NCBI RefSeq assembly: GCF_020379485.1
Contig: NC_063445.1
Location: 56,073,422 to 56,137,421 of the forward strand
Direction of reading: 5' to 3'
DNA length: 64,000 nucleotides
Source: Brassica napus
Taxonomy: Eukaryota > Streptophyta > Magnoliopsida > Brassicales > Brassicaceae
A program made the position numbers and the translations under genes. Below, one piece after another: positions 48,210 through 60,851 of the stretch. Within the stretch, counting starts at the first letter, position 1. Every line of letters begins with the position of its first letter. The notes under the pieces were generated by a model, which saw nothing but the letters and a program-made list of their open reading frames with translations, was not told where the DNA came from and did no database searches.

Positions 48210-49199
48210 TAATCTCGGTCTGGAAACAATGCATTAATCAGTGTCTTTGACTTTATAGTAGTTTGTGTTTATTATGGGCATTCTTTCTTCTTATATGTTT
48301 CCCAATCTTACAATGAGTTACGAAAACGGAATAAAGAAATTAGCTTCACAACATTCGCATTCTTTTTGTTCAAGTAGGTAGGCCACTTTGGATAATTTTG
48401 ACGCAAATGGTACATCAACTTTTACATTCGCATGCTAAGTACGTGCAAGTTGGCATCCACCGACCCATTTCACCGTGAAGTACTGATGATAATTACTCAC
48501 GACAAAAACGTTATTACAACTTTTATAAAGTTTCTAAGTCTGAAATGTTTTGTAAGGAAAAAACGAAACAAAAGAAATTGAAACACAAATAACATTCACG
48601 ATAACTATTTGAAAAAAATATTATTATGTTGTATATTTCAGCTGTTTTTTTGGCACTCACAATTATTTTTTCCCCATGCTATTTATTTTAAATATTATAT
48701 TCTTGGAAAAATTTTATAGATGCTTTTTTAACGGTATATATGATCGCATGGGTGACAAAACGACTCATCCATCATAAGCGTAACAAATGCATTCACAATT
48801 TCACGTATAGTATTTCCAGAATCAAACGGTCGACGTGTTACCATCTGAAAACTACGCATGTTTGTTTATGGTAAACTCATGGCAAATAAAGATTAAAGGC
48901 ATTAAAACTAAACTATCCTAAGAAACAATAAACCACAAAAGATGTTAAACATTGACAAAGATGTTGAAATTAGTGATTTTTTTTCCAAAAAGTATCACTG
49001 AAGATAAGTTAGTGGAGAGATTCATGGTGTTTTCACAGAAATAAATTTGTCATTCATTAAATAGCATCCAACATCTTAAGTTTAAGCCTACTAATCTTCA
49101 TATCTCTCCTATCTTTCTCTCTTTCTCTCTCTCTTTTGGTGTTTGTGCTTCCTGCATTAAAGAGAAACCATCTTCAATGTTAGACATCTAAACCCCTAA
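48210..49199. promoter_or_regulatory. Upstream region of the bZIP gene
   Basis: No other gene is seen. The CT-rich tract at about 49099-49138 and ATTAAAGAGAAACC near 49156 probably belong to the bZIP 5' leader. No clear uORF of the sucrose-control type was recognised. Confidence 0.35.
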
Positions 49200-49733
49200 A
49201 TGGAGTCTAGTGTCCATTGCTCCCATCACTGTTTCGATATTCTTGAAGGAATGTCGCCACAAGACGATCATTTCAACTCAGCATTCCTACCAAACGCTAA
49301 CTTCCATGTCCCGATACAGTCCTTACCACCAAACTCATCAACTCACAACAACAACAATCGCTCTCACTTAAACCCAACCATTTACCACAACGAGGGTCTC
49401 GAAAGAAGGGCGAGAAGAATGGTCTCTAACCGAGAATCTGCAAGGAGGTCACGCATGCGGACAAAGAAGCAAATCGAAGAGCTGCAGCAACAGGTGGAAC
49501 AGCTCATGATATTGAATCATAACTTGTCTGAGAAAGTTATCCATTTGCTTGAAAGCAACCACCAGATACTACAAGAGAACTCACAGCTGAAGGAGAAAGT
49601 CTCTTCCTTGCAGATTCTCATGGCGGAAATGCAAATACCCATGAGAAATGTGGATGGAAGCATCAATGACCGGGTTGTGAATCATCTCAGAGGAGAGACA
49701 TTGAACAGGACCAATGATTTATTTGGTAGGTAA
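49200..49733 (+). CDS. Group-S bZIP transcription factor, bZIP70/75-like
   Basis: Intronless, 177 residues, as usual for small group-S plant bZIPs. The N-terminal 68 residues are low-complexity (Asn/His/Pro-rich). The basic region is ERRARRMVSNRESARRSRMR, at about residues 68-87, with the invariant N-x7-R (Asn77, Arg85). A leucine zipper of several heptads follows, about residues 92-145 (IEELQQQVEQLMILNHNLSE and on). The C-terminus is short and variable. The start ATG matches the expected MESS-type beginning and is preceded by a CT-rich leader. It would bind ACGT-core DNA as homo- or heterodimers. Arabidopsis bZIP70 lies near RGF1 and OBP4, as I recall, the same neighbours as here, so bZIP70 is the favoured orthologue. 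bZIP75, next to BIM1 in Arabidopsis, is the alternative. Confidence 0.85.
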   Translation: MESSVHCSHHCFDILEGMSPQDDHFNSAFLPNANFHVPIQSLPPNSSTHNNNNRSHLNPTIYHNEGLERRARRMVSNRESARRSRMRTKKQIEELQQQVEQLMILNHNLSEKVIHLLESNHQILQENSQLKEKVSSLQILMAEMQIPMRNVDGSINDRVVNHLRGETLNRTNDLFGR

Positions 49734-49994
49734 AAAGAAAAATTTCATGTTCTTGGTATGCTAAAGGCAGTAGTAATAGTAATACTATGATTGACTCGTA
49801 TATGTAATGTGACTACTACACTAGCAATTGTTTGCATATCTGTATATAATAAATAACAACATGCAGTAGAAAAAAAAAGCAATGCAGTAGAAAACTGTGT
49901 AATCACATCACATTCTTGGTCTATGAAGCATATCAACTTAACACTGTTACTTATGGTTTATTGCCTACATCAACAACTCTTCTTCTTCATCTTC

Positions 49995-50155
49995 TTAATC
50001 AAGGCACGGGTCTCCATAGTACGTGCAAGGCCACCTGAAAGTTATAGCCAAATAAACCAACAAAAACAAGAGCATTGTTACAACACAATCTAAAGCTTAC
50101 CTGCTCGACAGAATGGTTTCACCATCTATTGTTGTTCTCTCCTCGCATTCATTCA
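49995..50155 (-). pseudogene. Two small exon-like pieces of an unrecognised gene
   Basis: Minus-strand pieces 50101-50155 and 49995-50034 are bounded by AG acceptors, and a GTAAGC donor joins them. Together they read NECEERTTIDGETILSSR, then WPCTYYGDPCLD and stop. The Cys-rich WPCTYYGDPC ending looks like the C-terminus of a small secreted or membrane protein. I find no start exon upstream, so this may be a remnant, or a gene whose first exon I missed. It lies tail to tail with the bZIP gene. No function can be given. Confidence 0.25.
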
Positions 50156-51397
50156 CTGAGAAAGACAAAAACAAATTCAAAAGATCAAAACTGTACATGG
50201 TGAAACAATATTCAAAAGACCAAAACAAGATTCAGAGTAAATATCATTTAGAGTGGGCCTTGAGACTTATGATTAAGGCCCATGTAATATGACGTGAAAA
50301 TATCTAAGCTCTTGTTAGTTGTTGTCTCACTTGTCATTGTCATCGTCATAAGTCATAATCAACGTCGTCACAAGGGTCAAGGAGTGAAATACTCTACAAA
50401 ACAGTAATATACTGTGACTAGCCAGTATAATGCATGATGGTTAGTGTTTCTAATTCTTGCATAATTTGATTTAGACATATCTTCATAACTGGTTTTTGAC
50501 AAAACCTAAGAAAACATTTGTCATAGCTTCTGATATAATAAATCGAAATAAGGTCCAGTAATCCTGGACGATTACTTGTGGCTGTGCGGTACAACTCTGA
50601 CCACTGTCTTTATAACGAATCTTTGGCCAGTCCATAATGTTCTCTCCTCGCCATTGCATGCACGCACACACAAATCTTTACTGCTGGCAGTATATGTATA
50701 TGTATGAGTGGATGTCAGTCTCATCTGTGTGGGTATGTATAATTAATGGAAGTACGAATAAGGAGAGCTGGGAGACGTTGACGGGAGATGGGCCGTGTGG
50801 GCCAATGAATTACGTGACAGATGTCTTGAACGAGTTGTGGACCCATGGGCTTGTAGAAGAGTTTCAATCTCAACCGACGACTGGACCTTGAGAATCGAGA
50901 TCTCGATAGTGACCTTCCCACTCAATTCATTGACAAACAAACACTTCATATGTATTGGAGTGTAGTGTCTCAAAATAGGTTATTGATATTTCCATTTTTA
51001 CACATTTTAACAGATTTTCTTATAGCTTTCAGTGCTTAACAAAATACCCATAAATGTTATATACGCTAGACTGCTAGTGTCAAATTTAGGAATTTATTAT
51101 TCTTAAATAAAATAGCTCTGTATGTATGTCGGTAAGACAGTAACTGTTTTGTAGGTGTGTATATGGATTGTGAAATTACTAGCTAGTAGCGAAGAACTCC
51201 TGTGTGCCAATGGTGTTCGTCGTCCTATCCCATTAAACCGGACTAGAGAAATAAAATTATTTGACTAGATACAAATCACATAGAACGTTTGACATTTTGT
51301 CGTTATAATATAGATGATTTACATATAAATACACTATCTTTGTTTTATTAGTGATGGTTTGGAGATTTGATTAGTTGATCAGAGCCTTATTTCATGA
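50156..51397. other. Intergenic sequence
   Basis: No gene is recognised. Overlapping open frames on both strands at about 50637-50973 show no known domain and are probably chance frames. Confidence 0.35.
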
Positions 51398-51407
51398 TGA
51401 TTAGAAA

Positions 51408-52450
51408 CAGTGGCGGACCTATAATCAATTATAGTTGGGGGGCACAATACCAAAAACAGAACAAAAATATATGAATCGGGAGCACTTTTTTTGTTTATTC
51501 ACTAAACTAAAGAAAATTTAGGAGATGATTGTTTTGTTAGATTTTAGATTTTGGTTTTTAGTTTTTAGTTTTTGGTTTTGCAGTAGATCTTGGTTTTTTG
51601 AAAAATATGATTGGCAGTTTTAGATTTTGGTTTTTAGTTTCTGGTTTTTTCTTTTTAAAATAATAAAATTTAAAATATTATAAATAGTAAAATACTTATT
51701 ATTAAAAAATAAACAATAAAATTTAAAATATCTATTCTATTAAAATAGAAGTCATAACTTAATTAATATGTGATTTTTTTTTTAATTTTGATTACCTTTT
51801 AGAAAGTTGATTCAATTAATTTAATATAATATTTTTCAATAAGTTTTTTTTATCTTTAACCAATAAGATTTTTTCATTTATAATTTTGTATCATGTGATT
51901 TAAAATATGCTATCACTGAAAATCTAAAAAAAAATTATATTATTGCATGTGAACTATAAAAGATTGTTGTGTTTTAAAATGTTATATCAAATAAAAATAT
52001 TGTTTTTCTTTTGTTGTTGGACGTTGAAATTTTATTATTTTAATTTAATAAAGTTTAAGGATTTTAATGGTGAGTAGATGATGCTTGTGGACATAAATTG
52101 GAAATACATAACCATGCAATAAGAACGAAGGAGTTGCCACTAAAATTTTAAATTTCTAAAAATAAAAAAATATATAAAAGCCAACGTTAACTACTGCTGT
52201 AAAACTAGTAAAATCCAGATTTTGGTTTTTGTTTACAACTAAACAGTTATTTCAAAAACTAGTTTTCTTATTTTCTTGGGAATATATTTCATCAAAATCT
52301 TGATTGGAAAATAAAGTAGTTTTTGAAAAACAAAAACCAAAAACCATTTCAAAAACTACTAACAATCATCTGTTAATTAAATTAGTTTAAGTTGTTTAAG
52401 AAAAAAAGAGTAGGAGGGCACGTGCCCGTAACCATAAGTCTATACCCCCT
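51408..52450. mobile_element. Non-autonomous DNA element with nested Helitron
   Basis: Flanked by TGATTAGAAA at 51398-51407 and 52451-52460, a 9- to 10-bp duplication. The left end CAGTGGCGGACCTATAATC with a following GGGGGGCAC is common in plant DNA elements; the right end has GGCACGTGCCCGTAACC but is otherwise diverged. Inside, AGATGATTGTTTTGTTAG and the inverse CTAACAATCATCT mark an inner inverted pair of TTTTGGTTTTTAGTTTT-rich sequence. Confidence 0.5.
51731..52208 (+). mobile_element. Short Helitron-like insert
   Basis: The 5' end TCTATTCTATTAAAATAGAA, preceded by A, is nearly identical to the start of the Helitron at 11650. It ends CTAG at 52205-52208, followed by T. The GC stem normally seen before CTAG is weak, so the 3' end is less certain. 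Confidence 0.45.
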
Positions 52451-52460
52451 TGATTAGAAA

Positions 52461-53915
52461 ACAATTGATTTTTCTAATCGATTTTACGTAATTAAAGATA
52501 TATTTTTTGTATTTTTTGATTAATTTCATATCACATAAATTTTTGGAATAATATTGCAGATGCTAAATTTTTAAGCCTTTTATAAAAAAAATGCTAAATT
52601 TTTGGGATATTTTGAAAAATACCCTATTCACTAATTAAATTTGAAAAATGCATTCAATTTTTTATTTTTTGAAAACTACGCTTTCTTGTATGTAATAAGA
52701 TATTTTGGTCCTAATGATGGTTAGAAATACAAATCTAGTAATTAAATTTAAAATTTTGATTATTATCAAAATTATCATAAGTTTATAATTCTAGATGATT
52801 CTCTATGATTATTTTTTGTAGGATTTTTTGTGATCTTTATTGTTATTTTTTTGAAGTTGTTACTCTTTCCTGTTTCGGCGGCAGAAACAACATTGATTGA
52901 ATCTTTTTATTTTAGCAATTCATTCTTTTCGCATCATAAAAACAGACAATTAAACACTTTCAAAATGATAAAAAAAAATATGTAAAAATTATATATAAGA
53001 GTTCCTTTGTACTCCATATGAACAAAGTTCACAGAATATCATTTCGTTTCTAGATGATACACTCTTTTACTTTTTAAAATAATGGTCAGGATTGTTGTTG
53101 TTTTTTTTGTTAGATTAAAGATTAGCAATTTGTTTGGATGGTTTAATGTGTGTATGTCGTATATGAAAAGAAGAAAAAATCCTTAGAATAGGAGATCATT
53201 TATTTGGTAAAGTGATCGACAATTTTTTATTTTTCTAAAAGTTCTATTCTATGAACAAAAATGTGGTTGATCAATAAGTAGTTACTAGTTAGTGGAGCTA
53301 ATTTTCTATTTTATATTAAAAGTATTAAAATAAGTATGAGTGTTAGTAATTTTTAAAAAATTTCCTTTTAAGCATGTATTTCTGTTCTAAAATAAAATAT
53401 CAAATTAGATATGGATAATATAAACATTAAATTTGGACAGTTTAGTAATTTCACTTATGAATAAGTGTAGCTTTCAAAAAAAAAATGGATGGTGTAGTTT
53501 TCATTATAATCTTATTTAAAAGTGTATTTTCTAAATTTTCTCTAAATGTTTTCATATCATCAAGTTTATTACTTATTTAACAGTCATGCGAAGGATGAAT
53601 GACATTTTGTTGCGATGAGTGTATGGCATAATGTGAATAATATTAGATGACTGTTCATTTTGATGTCTTTCTTTTGTGAGTTTGTGAGACAATATCGACA
53701 TATGGTATACTACGTTTGTTTTGAGGTTGTTATTTTGACCATATATTACGACGATAACGTTAGATATTTATACTGAAATCATGCTCATTGGTTCGACTAC
53801 ACATTTCAGCAAAAAAAAATAACGAAGGTTTAAATGCTTTTGAAAAATTATAGGTTAACTAATTTGAACATTACCGTTTTCATCGTGAAAATAACGATTA
53901 ATTGAAAAGACTAGG
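52461..53915. other. AT-rich intergenic sequence
   Basis: Nothing recognisable beyond AT-rich sequence and short poly-A/T runs. Confidence 0.3.
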
Positions 53916-53923
53916 GTAATAAC

Positions 53924-54804
53924 TAGGGCTGTTCAATATGGTAAAACCGAACCGTACCGAATCGAACCGAACCGAAATAGACAATATGGTTTGGTTTTGG
54001 TATATACCATATAAACCGAATGGATATAATTTTATAAAAACCGTAGGATTTGGATATGGTTTGGTATATAACCGATTAAACCGAATAAACCGAACAAAAC
54101 CGATTAAAAGTAGAAACATGTAAATATGTATCTATTTTATAACAATACATGAAAATCTATTTGTTACATAAGTTAAATTTGTGTTAATAACTATTACCAT
54201 AATTTTATAGTAATAAAAAACTTTAATTTGTAAAACACTTGAACTATAACTAAATAATAATACATCGCAATTCAGACATCTTATTTTCTAAGTCTTTTTT
54301 GATCTTTTTGATTAATTTTAGTCTTCACTAAATTAATATGAAGATTATAAATTTGATGGACAATAATTAATGAAAAATTTTCAATTGAAAAAGTATGACT
54401 TTAATAAATATGGAAGAGTGGAAAAATTTTTCTTTCATGTTTCTGTTTTGTTTCATATTTTTATTTTCAAAATTTCAAGCTTTGATTTTAGTTATAGATT
54501 TGATTATTTTATTTGATGGTAGAAGCATTTTAACTTTTTTGTTCATTTATTTAAACATGTAATATATTTTTAATAAATGACTGTGTTGACAATATGACTC
54601 TAAAATTCATATAATATGATCTCAAACAAAATAATTATGTTTTTTGGTATAAAACCGAATAAACCGAAAACCGGCGGTATATAAACCGAACCGAACCGAA
54701 GTAAATATGGATTTAGAATGGTAGATATATTTTACTAACCGAAATACCGAAAACCGAAAAAAACCGAACCGAATCCGAACCGATATCCGGATTGAACACC
54801 CCTA
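53924..54804. mobile_element. hAT-type MITE, 881 bp
   Basis: Ends TAGGGCTGTTCAATATGG and the inverse of TAGGGGTGTTCAATCCGG, flanked by a perfect 8-bp duplication GTAATAAC at 53916-53923 and 54805-54812. Subterminal regions are strings of ACCGAA/CCGAAC words. The centre is AT-rich. It does not code for protein. Confidence 0.85.
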
Positions 54805-54812
54805 GTAATAAC

Positions 54813-57014
54813 TATATGAATTAGTTATTACTTATGCTTGCTGTTATTTATAACTCACAAGTCCTAACAATATATAATTTAGCATATACACACATATATA
54901 TAGTTTTTCTTATATTTTGGGTGTTCGACGAGCCGAGGTCCAACCGACTAATCTCATGAAAACATGTCCACCGACACCAGACAGATCCAGTTATTCACAA
55001 TGTGTATTAGATATTCATATCGTCTAACCACACAAACATATGAATTTGAGTTTGGTAAGTTTCAAACTTGAGGTGCTTTCTGTCGACTCTACCACGCTTT
55101 TGTGGTTACACACGTATATATAGTTCATTGTTATTGCTCATCATTGTCTTTTAACAATAACAAAACAAAGACTAAAAATCGAAGGTTCATTGCTGTATAT
55201 TGCTCATATATGCGTTTTGCATCGCTAACGCTAGTAATAACAAAATTAACAGCATACTTGACATATGAGCGATGACCACTCGATAACATGTCACTATAGA
55301 CGTGCTTGCAGTTCTCGTTCTGCTTTAGTGGTCCTATTTGTTCTTTCCACTAGAATACGGGTCAATTTCATAATTTCTGGAAATATTCGTACATCGTTCA
55401 AATGTTCACAGTATGAAAGTGAAACCATGATATATTTCAACCCAATGTATATTTCATATCTCAGTCATAGATTTTTGATGTGAACGATATATCTGATACA
55501 AATTAATAAGTTACATTAGACAGTTTATCAATTAATATAAATTTTTGATACTATGAGATTTCAAATTACTAATTTGTATTAACACTTGAATTTATTTTGA
55601 AAAATCTAATAAAAAACTTTTGATAAAAAAACTTTTTATTACAAATAATAATTAATATTTATCTAGGCTTAACTCAAATACCTAAAAGTTCAAAATTATG
55701 GACGGTAGATATAAAAGATAGAACAAACAAAAATAGTTGTGATTGCCGATTGCAAGTACCAGACTTGTACACATACTCTACATTCTAATGCCCTAATAGT
55801 TTAGTAATGGTAGAAGAATACGGTGATGTGGCTGAATACGAACCACTGGAACAAGCCACATAGCTCTTGAATCAGCAGATAAAGCGGGGTGGCCGACAAG
55901 TCGACAATCCAATTTATGTGGACATCATCAACTCTTCCCGTTCTCAACCCTCCCGCGTGTCTTCTTATCCTTATCAAACGCCAAGATCATTCCCAATACG
56001 AAAAAAATCTTGGCCCACTAGTATTAGTGTAGATTTGTTATGCAACCAACCAAAAAACACCTTATATCTATTTTGTACCAGTTAACATGTTAATTATAGC
56101 TAGATTTGGTTAAGTAGTGAGTTTGACTGTTAGTACAAAAAACTAAAAATTCACACGGTAAAGACTGAAAAACAGTTGTTTAGACAAATGACATATTGGG
56201 GGTGCTAAAAGATTTATATACATACATAGGCTGTAAGTTGTAACGGACCATTTTGGAATGAAATAATTAATGTTAGACGCTAGTATAAGTTATATGTTAC
56301 TCTTCTTGTATTGAAGCAACGAATTTTTACCTTTTTACAGATGGTCTCCATTTAACTCACAATACAAAAGTCTCTGAAAACAATGCAAAGCTATTCATCA
56401 CAAGCTATACCGTGACTTCAAATTCCAAAAGAAGCTTCTCGTGATAGCACCTATTTATGTTATATGTCGAGTGTGATTGATAAAAGTAGGGCAACTAAGA
56501 AGAATAAAAATGGAGAAAATGAGCTAAAACAAATAAGAGAAGAAGTAAATTTCAGAGTAAACTTTTAAGGGCCTGACTGAATATATTTTGTCAATCAAGT
56601 GAAAGTAACTTTATCTCTTTTAAGCCAGTTACTGTTTTATTAAAGGTATACAGTTCACTTTATTCTTTCACTGCCTTTGAAGTGAGAAATAAATTATGTT
56701 AGATTTTTATTTATTTTTATTACTCTACATTTTTCCTTCTATTTACTCTAATTGAGTTAGTTTCAGTTATTCTAAAATTCACCAGTCACACTCTTAATTT
56801 AGAAAAAAAATTACTCTATAAATATAAGAAGACAAAAACATTTACTCTAAATCAGAGTAACTATTTTTTTTTAAGTGGGCTAATTTTAGCGTAACTCGTT
56901 GAAAACTACTTTTTACTCTACCAAAAATATTTTAAAAGTGACTTTCAGTTAGAGCTTGATGTCTTATACGCAAAATAAATTTCATATGTAATGATCTAAT
57001 TCCAAGTTTAAACC
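54813..57014. other. Intergenic sequence
   Basis: No gene is recognised. The open frames at 55265-55483 and 55867-56085 lack known domains. The part near 56500-56980 is repeat-like, with repeated TTACTCTA words, but has no clear ends. Confidence 0.35.
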
Positions 57015-58596
57015 TAGTGATGGCATTTGGGCTCTCCCGCAACCAAATGACCCGCCCCGTCGCGGGCTCAGTTTCATTCGAGTCTCTGCGGGTCGTACCG
57101 CGGCGGGCTGCGGTCTCTGAAACCTATGACCAATCCCGACCCGCCCTATAGCAGCGGGTATGCGGGTCGGCCCGCGGGCCAGCAATCTTCATCAAGGCTT
57201 GGGACCTGTGTCACCTGCAAGAAAGAGGGACGAGAGTTAAGACCGGGAAAACGTAAATCTATCCCGAACAGTCAATTTTTACATTATCAAGTTTTTCAGA
57301 ACCATCAAGTTATAAACATAGGTTACGTTTGTTATAAGCACTTATAATTCAGCATATATTAATCAAAATAGACAGTGACACCTGTAAGAAGAAGAGTTAA
57401 GCATTAGAGATATATTATCAAGTTGGTGAAAATCATCAAGCTACAAGCATTACACGTTTGTTACAAGCATTGGTTACTAAAGGGAATTCAAACCACAATA
57501 CTACCTATTAAACGTTGGAACAAAGTCTTACCTCAAGTCCTGAAGCAACCCGAAGGCAGAAGGGAATAATATCAGTCTCTCCTCTCCTTGTCCAACATCA
57601 CTCCATCAAACAAGTATCGACTCATGAATTCATGATCATGCGTGAAAAACAAAACAAGTGTAAGCGATATTTAATAAAAAAGAAGACCAGTCTGTTATCA
57701 AACAAGATAACAAGAGTGCTTGAACCGTGTTATCAACAAGAATCAAAAACAGAACAATACTTAAAAAACAACAAAGCCATCTAATACAGAAACAAAAGAA
57801 GAACGACACTATATATATATATATAATTATATATATATATATCAATACCGAAACAAAAACAGAACAATACAGAAACAACCAAGAGTAAAGTTGTGTTGAA
57901 TTTTTTAATTAATAACTAGCAACCGAGAGTAAGCAGAACAAAAAGAGAACAACGCTTATACAACCAAGCCATCTAATACATAAACAAAACATAACAACAC
58001 AATATATATATATATATATATATATATCATTACACTGTTAGGAAAAAATACTTTCGCAGAGAGACATAATCTAACTAAGAAGATTCACAGAACACATTCA
58101 CAGGGATAGAGACAGAACAAGGAAGAAGATTACTTACCTTCGTTATGAAGGGACGAGCTAAATACTTATGAAGAAGATTACTTACCTTTGAAAGGACGAA
58201 CATAAATCTAAAATCGTGTAAACAGAGAGGCACGAGCTAAATAACTCTGGACATGCAAGTCGATCTACTGTACAGAGGAGAAGAAGAAGATGCTTTGTCG
58301 TCGTCGATCACTCGATCGAAGAAGAAGAAACACAGAGAGCAAGAATCGCTATCGTCATCACCTGTTCACCGTTTAGCTCTATTATCGGTAAATCACCAAA
58401 GAGACAAACGAGAAAACTGTAGCGGGCCTCAATGTTTCCCCGCATCCCGCTTTGGCCCGTCCCGCTTCGGCCCAGTACCATCGCGGTCCTGTCCCGCAAG
58501 ACCCGCAACTAAACGGGCCATAATATCTTTACCCAATCCCGCCCCGCAATGGGCATTTCCGGGCCAGGCCCGCGGGCAAGCCCCATGAATCATGTG
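57015..58596. mobile_element. Second member of the GC-rich hAT family
   Basis: The left end TAGTGATGGCATTTGGGCTC closely matches the terminus of the BIM1 insertion (TAGAGATGGCATTT). Both ends have the same GCGGG/CCCGC-rich subterminal blocks (57030-57185 and 58420-58585, in inverse orientation). The right terminus is diverged (GGGCAAGCCCCATGAATCAT), and no matching 8-bp duplication is seen. The centre is gene-poor, with TA runs and CAGAACAAxACAGAAAC-type repeats. No transposase was found. Confidence 0.55.
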
Positions 58597-58700
58597 TAAT
58601 ATTCTAAAAAATAGACCATTACTAGAAAGTCATATTTCATTTATTTATTAATAATATTTGGAATCATTACTAAAATCACATCATATATATTGACTATAAT

Positions 58701-58970
58701 GGGTCCGATTGGTAATGGTTGTAGCTTTAAATATTTTGCTGTAGAAAAAAATCTGTAGACTTTTTGCTGTGGCTTTAGATTTTATTGCTGTAGAATTTTA
58801 TTGAAGCACTAAAAAATTGCTTTGGATATTTGGCTCTGCAGAGCACTTGTACAGCTGTAGGATATTTTAAGAGCTGTAATTTCAAAAAAAAATTTAAAGC
58901 TTGATTGCTCTGAATTTGGTGCTGTGGAAATAAATAGGGCTGTGGACAGCACCTACAGCAACTACCAATC
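58701..58970. mobile_element. Tourist-like MITE
   Basis: Ends GGGTCCGATTGGTAATGGTT and the inverse of GGGGGTGATTGGTAGTTG, flanked by AAT on both sides, a 3-bp repeat. GCTGTAG words are repeated in both halves, so it could fold on itself. This resembles PIF/Harbinger-derived Tourist MITEs. Confidence 0.5.
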
Positions 58971-59342
58971 ACCCCCAATAACTACTTTCCCATAAGATTG
59001 GAAGGAAGCCGTAAATGTGTATTTTAAGAATCTTAACCAGTGCATTTCAAATTTTAAATTATCTAAAAACACATGTATACAAAACATAAAATATACTCCT
59101 AAGATCATTATTTACATTCGTCAAAAAATAATCGTTATCTAAAGTCAAATCTAATATTATAAAAAAAATATAAACACATCTTATGTTTTTTTTTAAATTA
59201 ACCATATAAAAGAAACTAACTTATAAGCTATTGCATAGTAATTTTTCTGTTTTGGTCATAGTTTATGATAAACATATATATATATATATATATATATCAC
59301 AAGTAGTTTTTTTTGTTTTGGTGATAGTTTATGATATTTATA
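58971..59342. other. AT-rich spacer
   Basis: AT-rich sequence with a TA run at about 59275-59298; no gene is seen. Confidence 0.3.
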
Positions 59343-59921
59343 TCTTATATATTAAAACAGAAGTTACAACCTTGATTCATGTTTGATTTTTTAAAAAATA
59401 GACATAATAGACATATTCCTATAAAATCATATTACATTTAATCTCTAATCTTATTATTTAAATTTTGGGCATACTAGAAATTTTTATTGGGCTATCAATA
59501 TTTGGATTTAAAATAAATGATCTATTGGACTTACAGATAGTATAAATTAAATAGATATAATTTAATGTTGTAATACTATACCTCTATATGCTAATATTTA
59601 AATATTTGTCGAATTTTTAAAATTATGAAAAAAAATAATTTAAATAAAAAAAATCATATTATCTAGCAATGATTAATCTTTACTACCTTAAACCAATGAA
59701 AACAAATTTTAAACTATATAGTTTATTTTAAAAATTAAACAAAAACTAAATGTTTAATTATTTACTCGATAATAAAAATCTTTGAAGCGAAAAGTTTAAT
59801 TTTAAAAAAAAAAATTTCTAAATTTGTGAAATGTTAAAATATCTTTGAATATGACAATAAAACAATATTTTACTAATCTTTATATATATATATTTACGAG
59901 TTTAATAATGAAAAAATAATC

Positions 59922-59956
<35 letters not shown>

Positions 59957-60143
59957 GAAGATACAAATACATGTGAAAGTTTAAAACAATCTATTTGATG
60001 AAAAAAATATACTGTAAACTTATTATGTTTTAAAAATTGATGACACATATATTATAATATATACCAATTTAGAATTGAAAACAAAATATTTATATAAAAA
60101 AATGAAAACAAAAACCTGTGCGGTTGCGTGGATCAAGATCTAG
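59343..60143 (+). mobile_element. Helitron, non-autonomous, 801 bp, both ends clear
   Basis: The 5' end TCTTATATATTAAAACAGAA follows an A. The 3' end has a GTGCGGTTGCGTGGATC stem region and then CTAG at 60140-60143, followed by T. This is the A|T insertion pattern of Helitrons without target duplication. It is AT-rich, has no Rep/helicase gene, and shares sequence along its whole length with the minus-strand copy at 27958-28757. Confidence 0.78.
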
Positions 60144-60198
60144 TATCGATTTAAAAATAAAGAGAAACATTGCACCTGAGATTACACATTAATTAGTA

Positions 60199-60443
60199 CT
60201 CCCTCTGTTCCTTAAAGTTACATATTCTAGATTTTTCACACATTTTAAGAAAACACATTAAATTTACATATTTTTTTGTGTTTATTTTTTTCATAATTTT
60301 AAGCCAATAAAAATTCAACTAATGCAACTAAGTTTTTTGAAATTTACAATTAGTTAATAAAATATATATTGAAAATGTAAAAAATGGATCTTTTGAAACA
60401 AATTTTTTTCTCTAGAATATGTAACTTTAAAGAACAGAGGGAG
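60199..60443. mobile_element. Stowaway MITE, 245 bp
   Basis: Ends CTCCCTCTGTTCCTTAAAGT and its near-perfect inverse (inverted-repeat length over 30 bp), flanked by TA at 60197-60198 and 60444-60445. This is the classic Stowaway structure. Confidence 0.92.
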
Positions 60444-60851
60444 TATATAATTAAAATTTTACTGTTTTGCACTGTTTCTAAATATTTCAAGAAAGATAAT
60501 TGATCATTTATTTATAATCGTTTGCTGAAATACAGTACTATCTCATTACGTTCGTTGTAAGGTATTAACCTCTCACAGGTCATATCTTCTCCATAACAAA
60601 AAAAAAAGATCTAGTAACAATGTAGTTGTTACTAGGGAAAGAATCCCGTCTAAGGTTGAGAATAACAATTGTTTTCTAAAGACAAATTGATTAGTGGAAT
60701 GTGCCGGAATTAAAAGGTAAACGAAACTAGAAATGTAAAAGAATTATTTAGAAAATTTTATTTAAATCAAATTTTTATCGGTTCTGAATTCCTGAGTTAC
60801 AGGCTGAATAAATATATAAGTATTAAAAAAATCAATGTAGTTTGTTGTTCA

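Noticed and set aside
53938..54123. Open frames on both strands rich in Asn-Arg-Thr or Phe-Asp-Ser repeats
   Set aside because: They are translations of the ACCGAAC repeat words of a hAT MITE.
57810..58030. TA microsatellites that could look like an AT-rich regulatory array
   Set aside because: Simple (TA)n runs; similar runs occur at 37110, 59275 and 59930 with no pattern tied to genes.
58253..58588. 111-codon open frame
   Set aside because: Its second half is the GC-rich end of the hAT relative, and the composition is low-complexity.
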